From Spirosoma sp. (GTDB lineage: Bacteria > Bacteroidota > Bacteroidia > Cytophagales > Spirosomataceae), in assembly GCF_026391055.1 (NCBI RefSeq), contig NZ_JAPLET010000026.1:62001-126000 (forward strand): DNA of 64,000 nucleotides. Reading direction: 5' to 3'. The position numbers were made by a program, and so were the translations under genes. The notes beneath the pieces are model-generated. The model made no database searches, was not told the origin of the DNA, and saw only the letters and a list, made by a program, of their open reading frames with translations. Shown here piece after piece: positions 17,156 through 27,216 of this stretch; the stretch's first letter is position 1; every line of letters begins with the position of its first letter.

Positions 17156-20100
17156 CTACGGCTGCTCATTAGCTGAAAACGGGAAGTATACCTTAAACGA
17201 AGTACCAACTCCTTCCTTGCTTTCACAGGTGATCCGGCCATTCTGCAACGTGATGTACTCCTGACAGATGGCCAGGCCCAGACCGGTACCCTGAAAGCCC
17301 GTGACATTACTGGCTCTGAAGAATTTACCGAAAAGATTGGCAATGTCTTTTTCAGGTATTCCTATTCCTTCATCACGAATGATCATCATGACCTCTTCGG
17401 TGCCGAAGCTGATGGTTAATTGTGGATTTTTAGTTGAAAACTTAAACGCGTTCGACAAAAGGTTAGTCAGGATATGTTCAGTCAACTTCCTGTCGAGGTT
17501 CACCGCAATAGGGCTGCCAATGTACTCGAATTCAACGAATCGATCGTCTTCCCGATCACTGAAGTAGTGCTTTACAGTATTCTCGTACAGTTCTATTAAA
17601 TCGGTTAGCTCTAAATTGACGTGCATTCTTCCTTCGTCTATTTTACTGATTGTCAGCGTATCCGTAATCAGGTCATTAAGAAAGAATACCTTCTGGCATA
17701 TTTTCTCAATGTGCTGATTGATTACTTTCGTCATGGGTGTATTGGTACTCCCAACATTGACATAGTGCTTTACCAGTTCAACACTGGAATTGATAGCCGC
17801 CAGGGGGGTTCTGAACTCGTGAGAAGCGGTTGAAATGAATTGAGATTTCAGGGCGTTCAACGTTCGTTCTTTTGTGAGCGACTCTTCCAGAATCAGTTCT
17901 TTTTCGATAGCAGTTGTAATGTCGGTGGCCATACCAATCCGGCGTATCAACACACCCTCTTCGTTCACCACCCTGAAAAGCCGAACATCCAGATGCCTAA
18001 GGCTTCCGTCTCTGTGCCGTGCCCGGAACTGGAACGTAGAATCTCGATTGACTTCGTCCACGAAGTTAGCCAGTACTTTGGGGCGATCTTCTTCCAGAAT
18101 AAAGTTTAGAAAAACCAGTGGGTTTTCGTACAACGTTCCGGCTAATTCGCCGGTAAACTTTTCATAAGCCGGGTTTATGTAGATAAACTTTGGCTCCTGC
18201 AGGTCCCGAATCCAGAAAATTTCATCGACGTTTTCGGCAATATCCCGAAACCGCTGCTCGCTTTCGAGCAGCGCGTCTTCTGCTTTCTTACGCTCGGTTA
18301 TATCCGTTAGAGTGCCGGCAATACCCGTAACTTCATCCAGTTCGTTTACAGTAAGCTGGGCAAATACGTCGATCCACCGATAGCCACCATCCTTATGGAT
18401 GTAGCGTACCACATGTTGACAGATTGCCTTCTGACGGCATACAAGCTGGTCACACAAATACTTGTTTCGTTCCCGGTCATCGGGAAACACGAAGTCCAGG
18501 AATGGTTTGCCTAATGTTTCTTCCAGGCTGAACCCCGTAATTTTTTGCCAGACCGGGTTCAGATACGTCAGGTTGCCAGACAGATCTATTTGAAAAACAA
18601 TGTCTTTTAAATGATCCACCAAAGAACGGTACCGCTTTTCACTGATTTTCAGTGCCTGATCGGCCTGCCGCTTTTTTGTGCGATCCCGAATAACGCCAAT
18701 CAGTCGATTGTTGATACCATCTTCGTTTTGAACAATTAACCCATCGGCCTTTAAGTAATGGGTTGTTTTTGTAGAGGGGAAAAACACCCGAAACTCAACG
18801 TCGAAGGGCTTTTGCGATTCAATTATATCCTTTACGTTTTGCTTAAAATAAGCCAGGTCGTCGGGGTGAACGATCTGTTCCAGATCTTCTATCCGTTTGA
18901 GTGTTGCATTTTCCGGGAGACCGAATAAGACCAAAAAGTTCTCATCCATCACTATCTCGTTGGTAAGCAGGTTCCATTCCCATACACCCAGTTTGCCAGC
19001 TATAGTGGCTAATCGACTGCGCTGGTTAGCCTGCATCAATTTATGCTCAATTGTTTTCAGATATGATATGTCGGCAACGATATCGACAAATCCAATGAGC
19101 ACATTGTTATCATCATATAAGCCACTTACCGTCGACAAAACAGGTATCCGCTGCCCCAGCTTGGTAAGAAAGATGTTTTCGCGCCGTAGAAAATCGTTTT
19201 TTCGGATATACTCGATAACGTGTTTTTCGCCGGTACCATCGTCAACCAGATCGGGGTCTAACCTTTGAAGCAGATTCTGATGAAAGACAGGATCTCGTAG
19301 CGCTCTGGGTGTGACTTTCCCAATCAATTCATCGGCTGTATAGCCTGTCAGGCTCTCCAATGCCGGATTAACGAGTTTAATTACACCCTGGGCATCCGTT
19401 GCGGTAATTGCCAGGCCAGCGTGTTTAAATACAGCCTGTTGCATGGCGAACAGTTGTTGAATTTCGCTCGTCCTGACGGCTACACGCTTTTCAAGCTCGG
19501 CGTTTGACTGCCTGAGCTGTTCTTCAGTCTCCTTAAGGTGAGATATATCCTTAATAGTCAGCAAGACATTCCCGCCAACCCGAACCAGCGAATATTCTCC
19601 CCAAAGGTCGCCCGTTTTCAGCCTGTACTTAAGCTGAAACTGCTGTGAATTGCCGGTTTCGGCAACTTCTACGGCCCGGCTGAATATTCCGTTATCCACC
19701 GTATACGGAAACAGCGTAACGAGCGTACTCTGCATGAGTTCCTCGTGGCTATAACCCGTAACGGTTGAATTGACCGGATTTGATAACAGGTATTTAAAAT
19801 CAACAATGCGCCCATCACTGCGAATCGGTTCCCAAAATGCCAGAACAGCCGGCGTATGATCAATAATAGCCTGCAAAAGCTGGTTATTCTCGTTCAGCTT
19901 GTCAGCCTGTTCGCCTAGCTGCCGATTAACATCTTCCTGCAACAGTACGATCGACAATTGATGGGCTACTTCGCGGGCAATCAATATGTGTTCTGCGGTA
20001 AAAAAATCCGGTGTTTTATCCAGCAATACGACAAGGCCAATGTATTGTTGGTGAGCAAAGAGAGGAACACCCAGAAATGAACGATGACCCCATTGAAACG

Positions 20101-21376
20101 GATTAAATCCCGGCGGAAAACTGGGAGTATTGGCTTGAAGCTGGTTTATGAGTAGTTCCCGCCCCTGCAAAAAGGTTGGATGATGAAGAAAATTGGCCGA
20201 AAAACGAATATCCTGCCTGTGTTCCTGCTTACCCCGTCGAATTCGACTTTCGGTGAAAGCAGACTGATCATTCTTGTCGATACGAAATAGAATTCCTACC
20301 TCGCAGGGAATCATTTCATACACGTACTTGAGGGCGGTGAAGCCCGGTTGCTCATTCAGCAAACTGCTGTTCAGTAGAGCCGTGCTGATTTTATTGAGTC
20401 CCTCAAGGCGCTTGTTGGCTCGTTGTAAAAGTTGTTCCCGTACAACCCGGCTGGTTGCATTGATGATCAGCGAGGCAAAAGTTTTCAGTAAGTCGGTATC
20501 ATTTTCGTCCCAGTTTCGCTCCTCCCGTACAGCATCAAAGCCTACATACCCAATCAGGTTGTCATCGAGAACCATGGGCACAACCAACAGCGACTGAATA
20601 CTTTGCCTTTCCAGGCTTTTCCGCTCCGGAATGGCATAAGCGGGCAATTCGTCTAGTGTAACCAGTCGAATAGACTCCTGATTAACCATTTTCTGATGCC
20701 ACCACGGGTAAAGCGAGACAGGGTCGTTTTGCATATGAGGCAGCTGGGGATCAATGCCTTCGGCACACCACTCATGCGTGCAGCTCATAATAGTGCCATT
20801 GTTCAAATACTTGAACACATACACCCGATCAGCCCGATTGTACTCGCCAATTCTGGCTAACGATTCAAGAATAAACGTATCCAGATCGGACGCTGCTACG
20901 GAGAGCAGACGGCTGGACATTGACGAGATAATTGCTTCCAGCTGCAGTCGGCGTTGCAGACTACTGTTAACTTTTTCTCTGAGTCCGGTCGCTTCCAGGT
21001 AAATGATGCACTGCCCGTTGTGCCGCCTGATTGAACAGGTTTGTAACGGTACGTTTTCGGACTTACCTATGTGTAAATCGGTCGTAACGGGATAACCCGT
21101 TTCAAGCACGTGAAAAGCAGGCTTGAGAAGCGTTATCAGCTCCGGAATTTCTTCAAGGTAAATGGTTTCCCCGGCCTTGTCGTGAAATTCAAGGAGCGAG
21201 GCTGCAAAGGGATTGCAATAGGTAATCTTTAACTTAGTGGCCGCCCCTGTTTTATTTTTTACCGGTTTGCAAATGACAATACCCATTGGCAGATCAGGCA
21301 GATCGTCAACAAGTAGATTGGATTTCGAAAAGCCGTGCTGGTTTTTCTCTTCAAATGGTGGGCTGGATTGATTCAT
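17156..21376 (-). CDS. Giant cytoplasmic GAF/PAS sensor histidine kinase
   Basis: A 1406-residue kinase without membrane segments. Domains in order: PAS-like (about 30-130), GAF (150-305, with HEWCAEGI), GAF (325-480), five PAS domains (about 495-615, 640-770, 785-900, 910-1030, 1035-1155), HisKA with STASHEFRTPL (His1186) and HATPase_c with NLLSNAFKF, IRDEGIGIP and GTGLGLAI. It has no receiver, so it should phosphorylate a separate partner; the receiver-ATPase protein just upstream (gap 35 bp) and the LytTR regulator are the likely targets. It has the same domain plan as the kinase at 22548-26309, pointing to a tandem duplication. Ligands are unknown; GAF and PAS domains commonly sense small molecules, redox state or light. 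Confidence 0.93.
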   Translation of the reverse strand: MNQSSPPFEEKNQHGFSKSNLLVDDLPDLPMGIVICKPVKNKTGAATKLKITYCNPFAASLLEFHDKAGETIYLEEIPELITLLKPAFHVLETGYPVTTDLHIGKSENVPLQTCSIRRHNGQCIIYLEATGLREKVNSSLQRRLQLEAIISSMSSRLLSVAASDLDTFILESLARIGEYNRADRVYVFKYLNNGTIMSCTHEWCAEGIDPQLPHMQNDPVSLYPWWHQKMVNQESIRLVTLDELPAYAIPERKSLERQSIQSLLVVPMVLDDNLIGYVGFDAVREERNWDENDTDLLKTFASLIINATSRVVREQLLQRANKRLEGLNKISTALLNSSLLNEQPGFTALKYVYEMIPCEVGILFRIDKNDQSAFTESRIRRGKQEHRQDIRFSANFLHHPTFLQGRELLINQLQANTPSFPPGFNPFQWGHRSFLGVPLFAHQQYIGLVVLLDKTPDFFTAEHILIAREVAHQLSIVLLQEDVNRQLGEQADKLNENNQLLQAIIDHTPAVLAFWEPIRSDGRIVDFKYLLSNPVNSTVTGYSHEELMQSTLVTLFPYTVDNGIFSRAVEVAETGNSQQFQLKYRLKTGDLWGEYSLVRVGGNVLLTIKDISHLKETEEQLRQSNAELEKRVAVRTSEIQQLFAMQQAVFKHAGLAITATDAQGVIKLVNPALESLTGYTADELIGKVTPRALRDPVFHQNLLQRLDPDLVDDGTGEKHVIEYIRKNDFLRRENIFLTKLGQRIPVLSTVSGLYDDNNVLIGFVDIVADISYLKTIEHKLMQANQRSRLATIAGKLGVWEWNLLTNEIVMDENFLVLFGLPENATLKRIEDLEQIVHPDDLAYFKQNVKDIIESQKPFDVEFRVFFPSTKTTHYLKADGLIVQNEDGINNRLIGVIRDRTKKRQADQALKISEKRYRSLVDHLKDIVFQIDLSGNLTYLNPVWQKITGFSLEETLGKPFLDFVFPDDRERNKYLCDQLVCRQKAICQHVVRYIHKDGGYRWIDVFAQLTVNELDEVTGIAGTLTDITERKKAEDALLESEQRFRDIAENVDEIFWIRDLQEPKFIYINPAYEKFTGELAGTLYENPLVFLNFILEEDRPKVLANFVDEVNRDSTFQFRARHRDGSLRHLDVRLFRVVNEEGVLIRRIGMATDITTAIEKELILEESLTKERTLNALKSQFISTASHEFRTPLAAINSSVELVKHYVNVGSTNTPMTKVINQHIEKICQKVFFLNDLITDTLTISKIDEGRMHVNLELTDLIELYENTVKHYFSDREDDRFVEFEYIGSPIAVNLDRKLTEHILTNLLSNAFKFSTKNPQLTISFGTEEVMMIIRDEGIGIPEKDIANLFGKFFRASNVTGFQGTGLGLAICQEYITLQNGRITCESKEGVGTSFKVYFPFSANEQP

Positions 21377-21411
21377 GGGCGGCTTACGGTTGTTCTAAAC
21401 GTCTGTGTGAA

Positions 21412-22509
21412 TTAGTCTCCACGGGATAGCCAAATCATTGCTTTGGTAAAGCCCGCTGACGGACTCTCGATCGATAACCTTCCATTGTTCAACTCTACTA
21501 TTGCCCGCACGATAGACAGTCCTATACCGAACCCTTGCTGTTCGTACTTTTTCCGGTCAAACTGTACGTAAGGTGCGATACTTGCGCCGTTTTCGGGTGT
21601 AAACGGCTGACCTGAGTTGGTGATGGTAAAGCGATACCCTGCCCCATCCGGTTCGCCGACCATATGAACGGTCTGGTCAGGATAGGAGAACTTGAAGGCG
21701 TTATCGATTAACTCTTCGAGGCACTTTTTCAGATTTATAGCTGAAAGCTGAAGTTGCGCAGTAGCCACTTCCTGCCGCCAGTCTACTTTTTTATCCAGTC
21801 GGAGTTCAATTGACTCGACACAGGCCGTAACAAGTTCTGCCGAAATGGTGGAGCTACCGCTCGCATAGTATTCGTACTCAGGATGCGATGTCTCCATTTT
21901 TTGTAACAGGTCCATCAACTGGATATTGTCCAGCGAGCGTTTCAGCCGCAGGCCACTCACCTTTATCATACTGAGCATCATCTGTGTCTCCTCGCCGTTA
22001 AATCCCTGACTTGGGTCGGTTAACATTGAAGCAAACCCAATTATACCCGTAAGACAAGTGTTGTACTCATGAACCGACACCGACGCCAGGGAGTGACGAA
22101 AGTTTTCCATCTGCGCCTTTAAATCTGCTTTCCGCATCGCTTCCCGCTGTAACCGGCTTTCGATAGCACTGAGCAGGCTTTGGAATGTAAAGGGTTTTGT
22201 CAGGTAATCGTCAGCCCCCATGACCATACCCCGGCGCAGGTCGGCGGGTTCGGTTTTGGCGGTCAAGAAGATAAATGGAATATTGGCGGTCGACCGGTTA
22301 TTACGAACAACATCCAGTACCTGATACCCATCCACTTCGGGCATCATGATATCACACAAAATTAAATCTGGTTGCTGCAATAAGGCCTGGCTTATACCCT
22401 CACGACCGTTCACGGCTGTTTCTACCTGAAAGCCATGCAGCGTAAGTAGTTCAGCTACATTTTCCCGGATTTGGGTTTCGTCTTCAACGAGTAAGATTTG
22501 AGTAGTCAT
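21412..22509 (-). CDS. Receiver-histidine kinase-like ATPase protein
   Basis: A 365-residue protein with a receiver domain (about 3-120; SDIMMP-type site as CDIMMPEVDG, TAK and GADDYLTKPF) followed by a DHp-like helix with SVHEYNTCL and a HATPase domain ending in APYVQFDRKKYEQQGFGIGLSI. In the relatives I know the DHp motif reads HEYNTPL; here Pro is Cys. The usual D-x-G of the G1 box is NSG. Phosphorylation of the receiver may control the ATPase half, making it a relay between the two flanking PAS kinases (gaps of 35 and 38 bp). The start at 22509 (MTTQILLVEDE) is preferred over an in-frame codon at 22551, which would overlap the upstream gene. Confidence 0.88.
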   Translation of the reverse strand: MTTQILLVEDETQIRENVAELLTLHGFQVETAVNGREGISQALLQQPDLILCDIMMPEVDGYQVLDVVRNNRSTANIPFIFLTAKTEPADLRRGMVMGADDYLTKPFTFQSLLSAIESRLQREAMRKADLKAQMENFRHSLASVSVHEYNTCLTGIIGFASMLTDPSQGFNGEETQMMLSMIKVSGLRLKRSLDNIQLMDLLQKMETSHPEYEYYASGSSTISAELVTACVESIELRLDKKVDWRQEVATAQLQLSAINLKKCLEELIDNAFKFSYPDQTVHMVGEPDGAGYRFTITNSGQPFTPENGASIAPYVQFDRKKYEQQGFGIGLSIVRAIVELNNGRLSIESPSAGFTKAMIWLSRGD

Positions 22510-22547
22510 TGACTTCGTAAAAAATGTGTTTAGTGAACCGTTACGGC

Positions 22548-25500
22548 TCAAAGTGTACTAGTATAGGAGGCAGCTATTGTGTCGTTGAGAAGACTTGTGG
22601 GGAGGGTAACCGTACAAATAGTCCCTTTTTTCTCTTCACTCCGAATGTCAAGGTAACCACCATGAAGTTCGACAAACTGCCGGGCAATAACCAGGCCTAG
22701 GCCGGTACCCGGAATGCCATTCGAATTACTGGCCCGAAAGAAAGCCTGAAACAGGGCCGACATTTCCCGCGCCGGGATACCTACACCCTTGTCAACTACC
22801 TGAATAATAACTGCTTTCTCCTTAAATATAAGTCGGAGGGCAGGATTGTCCGATGAAAACTTGAAGGCGTTCGACAGCAGGTTAACAATAACATGGCTAA
22901 TCAACTTTTGATCGATGAAAACCATAAATGGTGTACCTTCTATCGACACATCGACGGTGCGATGGTTGGCCTGCTCGCTGAAGTGAGTTCTGATGATTTC
23001 GGTACAGACGACCACAATATCCGCCTGCTGAGGATTGAATTTTACTTTGCCCGCGTCAATGGTACCGATTGTTAAAATATTGGAGAGGAGGGTTCCAAAC
23101 TGGTCGATTTCCTTGCCAATCACATCTAAATGATGATGAATAGACTTACTGGCCGTGGCTGTGGGCAAGTCGAGGTAAAACTTTATTAAATCAACACTCG
23201 ACTGAATGGTTGCCAGGGGCGTTCGGAACTCGTGCGAAGCGGTAGACACAAACTGAGACTTGAGCTGATTCAGTTCCTGCTCCCGGTGCAACGATTGCTG
23301 CAACACTGACTCCTTGTCTTTCTGGCTTGTTACATCGTTGGCAATACCAATATGCCGGACAATTTTACCGTAGCTGTCATGTACAACGAATGTACGGATC
23401 GACAGCCAGCGGACACTACCATCTACGCTCTTCAGGCGACAATAGAACTGGCCTTCGTAACCAGCCTTGTATTGGTTCATGAAATCCCTGATAAGTGGTT
23501 TATCCTCCTCTAAAATGGCTTCCATAAACGACCACGGATCGTCGTATAAACTCTGGCAACTGGCGTTCCATACCCGCTCGTAGGCGGGGTTAACATACAA
23601 TAGTTCGAACGGTTCGGCCGAATGAATCCAGAAGATTTCATCAACATTTTCGGCTATTTCCCGGAAACGGCGTTCACTTTCCCGAAGAGCATCTTCGGCT
23701 ATTTTTCGCTCCGTCACATCTGCAACGACCCCGATTGCTCTTACGGGCCTGCCAGCTTCATCGGTCATAACGATCCCATTGGTCTCCATATAGCGTACGG
23801 AATCGTCGGGCAGTACAATGCGCGCCACTACGTTCGAGATCAAATTATTTGGCGGGGTTTTCAGAAAGATTTCCCGATCATCGGGATGAATAATCTTTTT
23901 AAAATCGGAATAACGCCAATCCGTTCGGCCCGGACGCAACCCGTACATTTCCCACAACCGGTCGTCCCAGATCAGCGTATCCTTTTCAAGATCGCACTCC
24001 CATATTCCCTGTCCAGCCGCTTTTGTAGCTACCTGAAGTCGCTGGTTGAGATTAATTAATTGCGTTTCAGCGTGCTGACGTTCTGTAACATCCCGTGCCG
24101 AGACGTAAAAGATCGAATTGACCCATATTGCATTCCACTCCAGCGACCGATAGGTCCCATCCTTTTTAAGAAACCGGTTCAACTGGCTTCGAACGGGCTT
24201 ATGATTCGTCAGTTCCCATATACTTTGTTGAAGAAGCTCCTGCTCGTCCGGGTGTACCAGCTCAGCAAACGTCAACTGATCAAGTTCTTCTTTGGTATAC
24301 CCCAGGGTTACGTCCCAGGCCCGATTGACGGTCAAAAGTTTTCCATCAGCAGAAACCATGCAATGGAGGTCAATGGCCCCGTCGAAGATTGTATTTAGCT
24401 CCTGATTCTTTTCCTGTAGTTTTGATTCAATAGCTTTTAGTCCGGAAATATCAGTAGCGATACCCACATAACCGATCGTTACGTTGTTTTCATCAATCAG
24501 AACACTGGATGCCATCAGTACCGGCACCAGGCTTCCATCTTTACAACAGATCCGACATTCGGCCTGAACATAGCCCTGCTCAGCGAGCATATTAAGTAGA
24601 GGGTCGGAAACCACTTTACCAACCGGAGTGGTGCGGTAATTTATTATCGGTGTTACACCATCGTCCTCTCCAAACTCAAAGTACGCCACCCGGCCAATTA
24701 ATTCATTGACCTGGTAACCAGTCAATTTTTCGCATGCCTGGTTAGACGTCTGGATAACCCCATCGGTATTGGTAGACAAGATAGCCTGACTGGCGTGTTC
24801 AAAAATAGCCCGGTGCACGGTCGACAATTGCCTGAATTCGCGGGTTCGTTCCTCGACCCGCTGCTCAAGCTGTTCCGTATATTCTTCAAGCTGTTCATCT
24901 AACCGCTGCTGATACAAGACGATCGCTAACTGGCTGGCTACCTCCTGGGTAATTTGGTGGTGTTCTTCGGTGAAGAAATACGGCCTGAACGAAGCCAGCG
25001 TCAACGCCCCTATGCATTCCTGACGACTGAACAAAGGGATAATGACGAACGACTGAAATCCTTCTTCGATCAGGCCCGCGCTTAACTCAAGCGGCATATC
25101 TCCTCTTTCTTGCCGTAGGTCGGGAAGGTAGGTAATCGCTTCACTCGACAGAAACCGTTCGTAAAAGCCTGATTCGGTTATAACCTGATGCGGGTTTCTG
25201 ACGGGCACTCCGTCTACCAGACTGCTTTTAGCCACTGCGAGTTGGGTATGTTCGTCGATCCGGAATACCGTTACGCGCTCACACGGCACCATAAAGTGAA
25301 CATACTTCATGGCAATCAGCAGGGGCGGCTTATCGGACAGACGGGAACTTAATAGGGCCTGGTCGATTTCATGTAAACCCTCTAATCGCTGATTTGCCCG
25401 CCTGATAGCCGCTTCCTGCTTTAGTCGTCCTAATAGATTGATAATAAGCGTACCAAAGGTTTGCAAGAGCGAAACATCACTCTGTCTCCACTGGTGAGGC

Positions 25501-26309
25501 TGGCTAATGGTGTAAAAAGCAATAAATCCCTGTGTTTTTCGGTCCTGAACCAGTGGAATGGCAATTATTGAACGAACCGACATGGCATTTAAAATACTGT
25601 GACCATTACCAGTATCAAGCAAAATTTCATCGCCATTGAATTGAATAATCTGCCCGGTTTCCAGCCGCTCATACATCCAGGAAAAGCTATTTACGGGAAT
25701 ATTCTGGTTAGCCTGCTTTCGGGATTCGATACCCGGAGCGCACCATTCATGGGCACAATTTCCGCGCTGACAATCGTCGGAGTACAGTACAACTACGGCT
25801 CGTTCGGCACCAATGTGGGTACTGATCTGCCCCAGAGCTTCCGTCATGTAAGCGTCTAAATTGACAGCTTCAAGAATGATCATCCGGCCCGACACCGCAG
25901 TCAGGATGGATTCCATGGTCAGGCGCTGCTGGAGCTCACATTCTGATTTTTTCTGCTCGCTGATATCCTGAATGTTAACCATCAGTTGCTGGTGCATTCG
26001 GGTTACTGTAGTGTGGAGCCACACATCCTCGCCCGCGTACCAACCATGCTTATGAACCTGTTGCGGCTCTCCCGTTTGCAGACTGGTCAGCAGTTGGTTA
26101 ACGAATGATTTATCGTCTTCATCCTGAAAAAGTCCGGTCACAGGTTGCCCCGTCAGGTCGGCCCGGGTCCGTCTGAGAATGTTGGCAAATGCATTATTAA
26201 CCAGTTTATACCGAAACGTCGTTACCACCGGATTTCCGGTATAGACAGGCTCAACAAACGCAACTCCCTGCAGCGAAACATCAAACCAAAACTGTGAAAA
26301 CTCTTCCAT
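22548..26309 (-). CDS. Giant cytoplasmic GAF/PAS sensor histidine kinase, second copy
   Basis: A 1253-residue soluble kinase. Domains in order: PAS-like (about 10-120), GAF (130-300, with HEWCAPGI), GAF (310-470), coiled coil, four PAS domains (about 500-635, 640-765, 770-885, 890-1005), HisKA with STASHEFRTPL (His1026) and HATPase_c with NLLSNAFKF, DKGVGIP and GTGLGLVI. It shares plan and many blocks with the kinase at 17156-21376 but has one PAS fewer. No receiver is fused. It lies between the LytTR regulator (gap 163 bp) and the receiver-ATPase protein (gap 38 bp), all on the minus strand, which suggests one operon of four signalling genes. Confidence 0.93.
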   Translation of the reverse strand: MEEFSQFWFDVSLQGVAFVEPVYTGNPVVTTFRYKLVNNAFANILRRTRADLTGQPVTGLFQDEDDKSFVNQLLTSLQTGEPQQVHKHGWYAGEDVWLHTTVTRMHQQLMVNIQDISEQKKSECELQQRLTMESILTAVSGRMIILEAVNLDAYMTEALGQISTHIGAERAVVVLYSDDCQRGNCAHEWCAPGIESRKQANQNIPVNSFSWMYERLETGQIIQFNGDEILLDTGNGHSILNAMSVRSIIAIPLVQDRKTQGFIAFYTISQPHQWRQSDVSLLQTFGTLIINLLGRLKQEAAIRRANQRLEGLHEIDQALLSSRLSDKPPLLIAMKYVHFMVPCERVTVFRIDEHTQLAVAKSSLVDGVPVRNPHQVITESGFYERFLSSEAITYLPDLRQERGDMPLELSAGLIEEGFQSFVIIPLFSRQECIGALTLASFRPYFFTEEHHQITQEVASQLAIVLYQQRLDEQLEEYTEQLEQRVEERTREFRQLSTVHRAIFEHASQAILSTNTDGVIQTSNQACEKLTGYQVNELIGRVAYFEFGEDDGVTPIINYRTTPVGKVVSDPLLNMLAEQGYVQAECRICCKDGSLVPVLMASSVLIDENNVTIGYVGIATDISGLKAIESKLQEKNQELNTIFDGAIDLHCMVSADGKLLTVNRAWDVTLGYTKEELDQLTFAELVHPDEQELLQQSIWELTNHKPVRSQLNRFLKKDGTYRSLEWNAIWVNSIFYVSARDVTERQHAETQLINLNQRLQVATKAAGQGIWECDLEKDTLIWDDRLWEMYGLRPGRTDWRYSDFKKIIHPDDREIFLKTPPNNLISNVVARIVLPDDSVRYMETNGIVMTDEAGRPVRAIGVVADVTERKIAEDALRESERRFREIAENVDEIFWIHSAEPFELLYVNPAYERVWNASCQSLYDDPWSFMEAILEEDKPLIRDFMNQYKAGYEGQFYCRLKSVDGSVRWLSIRTFVVHDSYGKIVRHIGIANDVTSQKDKESVLQQSLHREQELNQLKSQFVSTASHEFRTPLATIQSSVDLIKFYLDLPTATASKSIHHHLDVIGKEIDQFGTLLSNILTIGTIDAGKVKFNPQQADIVVVCTEIIRTHFSEQANHRTVDVSIEGTPFMVFIDQKLISHVIVNLLSNAFKFSSDNPALRLIFKEKAVIIQVVDKGVGIPAREMSALFQAFFRASNSNGIPGTGLGLVIARQFVELHGGYLDIRSEEKKGTICTVTLPTSLLNDTIAASYTSTL

Positions 26310-26472
26310 ATTGTTTCAGCTCTGCACCTAGTTACGGTCATAGACCATATTTATCTTGTAACAGCGTAGTATGAACTCTAAAACAACTCTTTTGGGACCG
26401 TCTGGTATTGGGAGACTGTGGATATCCGACGAACCAAGCCTCAATGCTGGTAGGGCACCTGTCATAAATCAG

Positions 26473-27216
26473 CTAACCGGAAAGCCAAGTCTTAAAATGC
26501 TTGAACCTAGCTTTGGCTAACGTAACCTCATGTATATCCCCACCAATCGCTAAATAAACACAATATTTACCTTTATCCCAATAAGCATACTTTTGAACTA
26601 TTCTTCGATGTAGCAGAATAGTACGATTGGCCCTAAAGAAAAGCGTTGGATCCAAGTGGGTGGTCAGCTTGTCGAGGCTTATGTTTACCTGAAAAGTACC
26701 CGCCGGATGGTTTACATAGTACTCTCTGTTCTTCGTAAAAAACCAGAAACACTCTTCTACCGGAAGCAACATTGTGCCTTTGCTGTCACGACCGCAAATG
26801 GTCTTCAGAAAATCCCCGGTAGATGATGGCATAGTATGCTGCTGCTGAATTCGGGCCAACCGACTTTCAATTGCCTTGAGCAGGTCAGATGACCGAAAAG
26901 GCTTTGTTAGATAATCATCGGCTCCTAAATTCATGCCATAGCGCAGGTCCAGCATATCCGATTTAGCAGTTAAAAAGACAAAAGGCACATGCGCCAGCGT
27001 AGGATTTGCACGTACGCTCTCCAGGACTTGGTGCCCGTCCATGTCGGGCATCATTATATCGCTTAAAATCAGGTCCGGTGGCCACTTCTGAGCTAAAGTA
27101 ATTCCTTTGACACCGTCGGCCGCCATTTGCACTTCGTACCCACTCATTGTTAACAGTTCCGCAATATTTTCCCGAATCTGTGTAACATCTTCAATAATTA
27201 GTATCCGGATTGACAT
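26473..27216 (-). CDS. LytTR-type response regulator
   Basis: A 247-residue regulator with a receiver (1-122; acidic pair ED near 8-9, phospho-site SDIMMPDMDG, TAK, GADDYLTKPF) and a C-terminal LytTR DNA-binding domain (about 150-245) with FFTKNREYYV, FFRANRTILLH and VTLAKARFKHFKTWL. LytTR domains bind direct repeats as dimers after phosphorylation. It is the only recognisable DNA-binding protein of the signalling block, hence the likely transcriptional output of the minus-strand kinases. Its receiver is strikingly like that of the receiver-ATPase at 21412-22509. It is divergent from the hybrid kinase at 27770. Confidence 0.92.
   Translation of the reverse strand: MSIRILIIEDVTQIRENIAELLTMSGYEVQMAADGVKGITLAQKWPPDLILSDIMMPDMDGHQVLESVRANPTLAHVPFVFLTAKSDMLDLRYGMNLGADDYLTKPFRSSDLLKAIESRLARIQQQHTMPSSTGDFLKTICGRDSKGTMLLPVEECFWFFTKNREYYVNHPAGTFQVNISLDKLTTHLDPTLFFRANRTILLHRRIVQKYAYWDKGKYCVYLAIGGDIHEVTLAKARFKHFKTWLSG

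Noticed and set aside
17013..17156. Extended N-terminus (48 residues) of the ABC exporter
   Set aside because: The sequence is unlike any exporter N-terminus and lies in a spacer-like stretch; MRLLYAYLRQ at 17012 is the normal opening.
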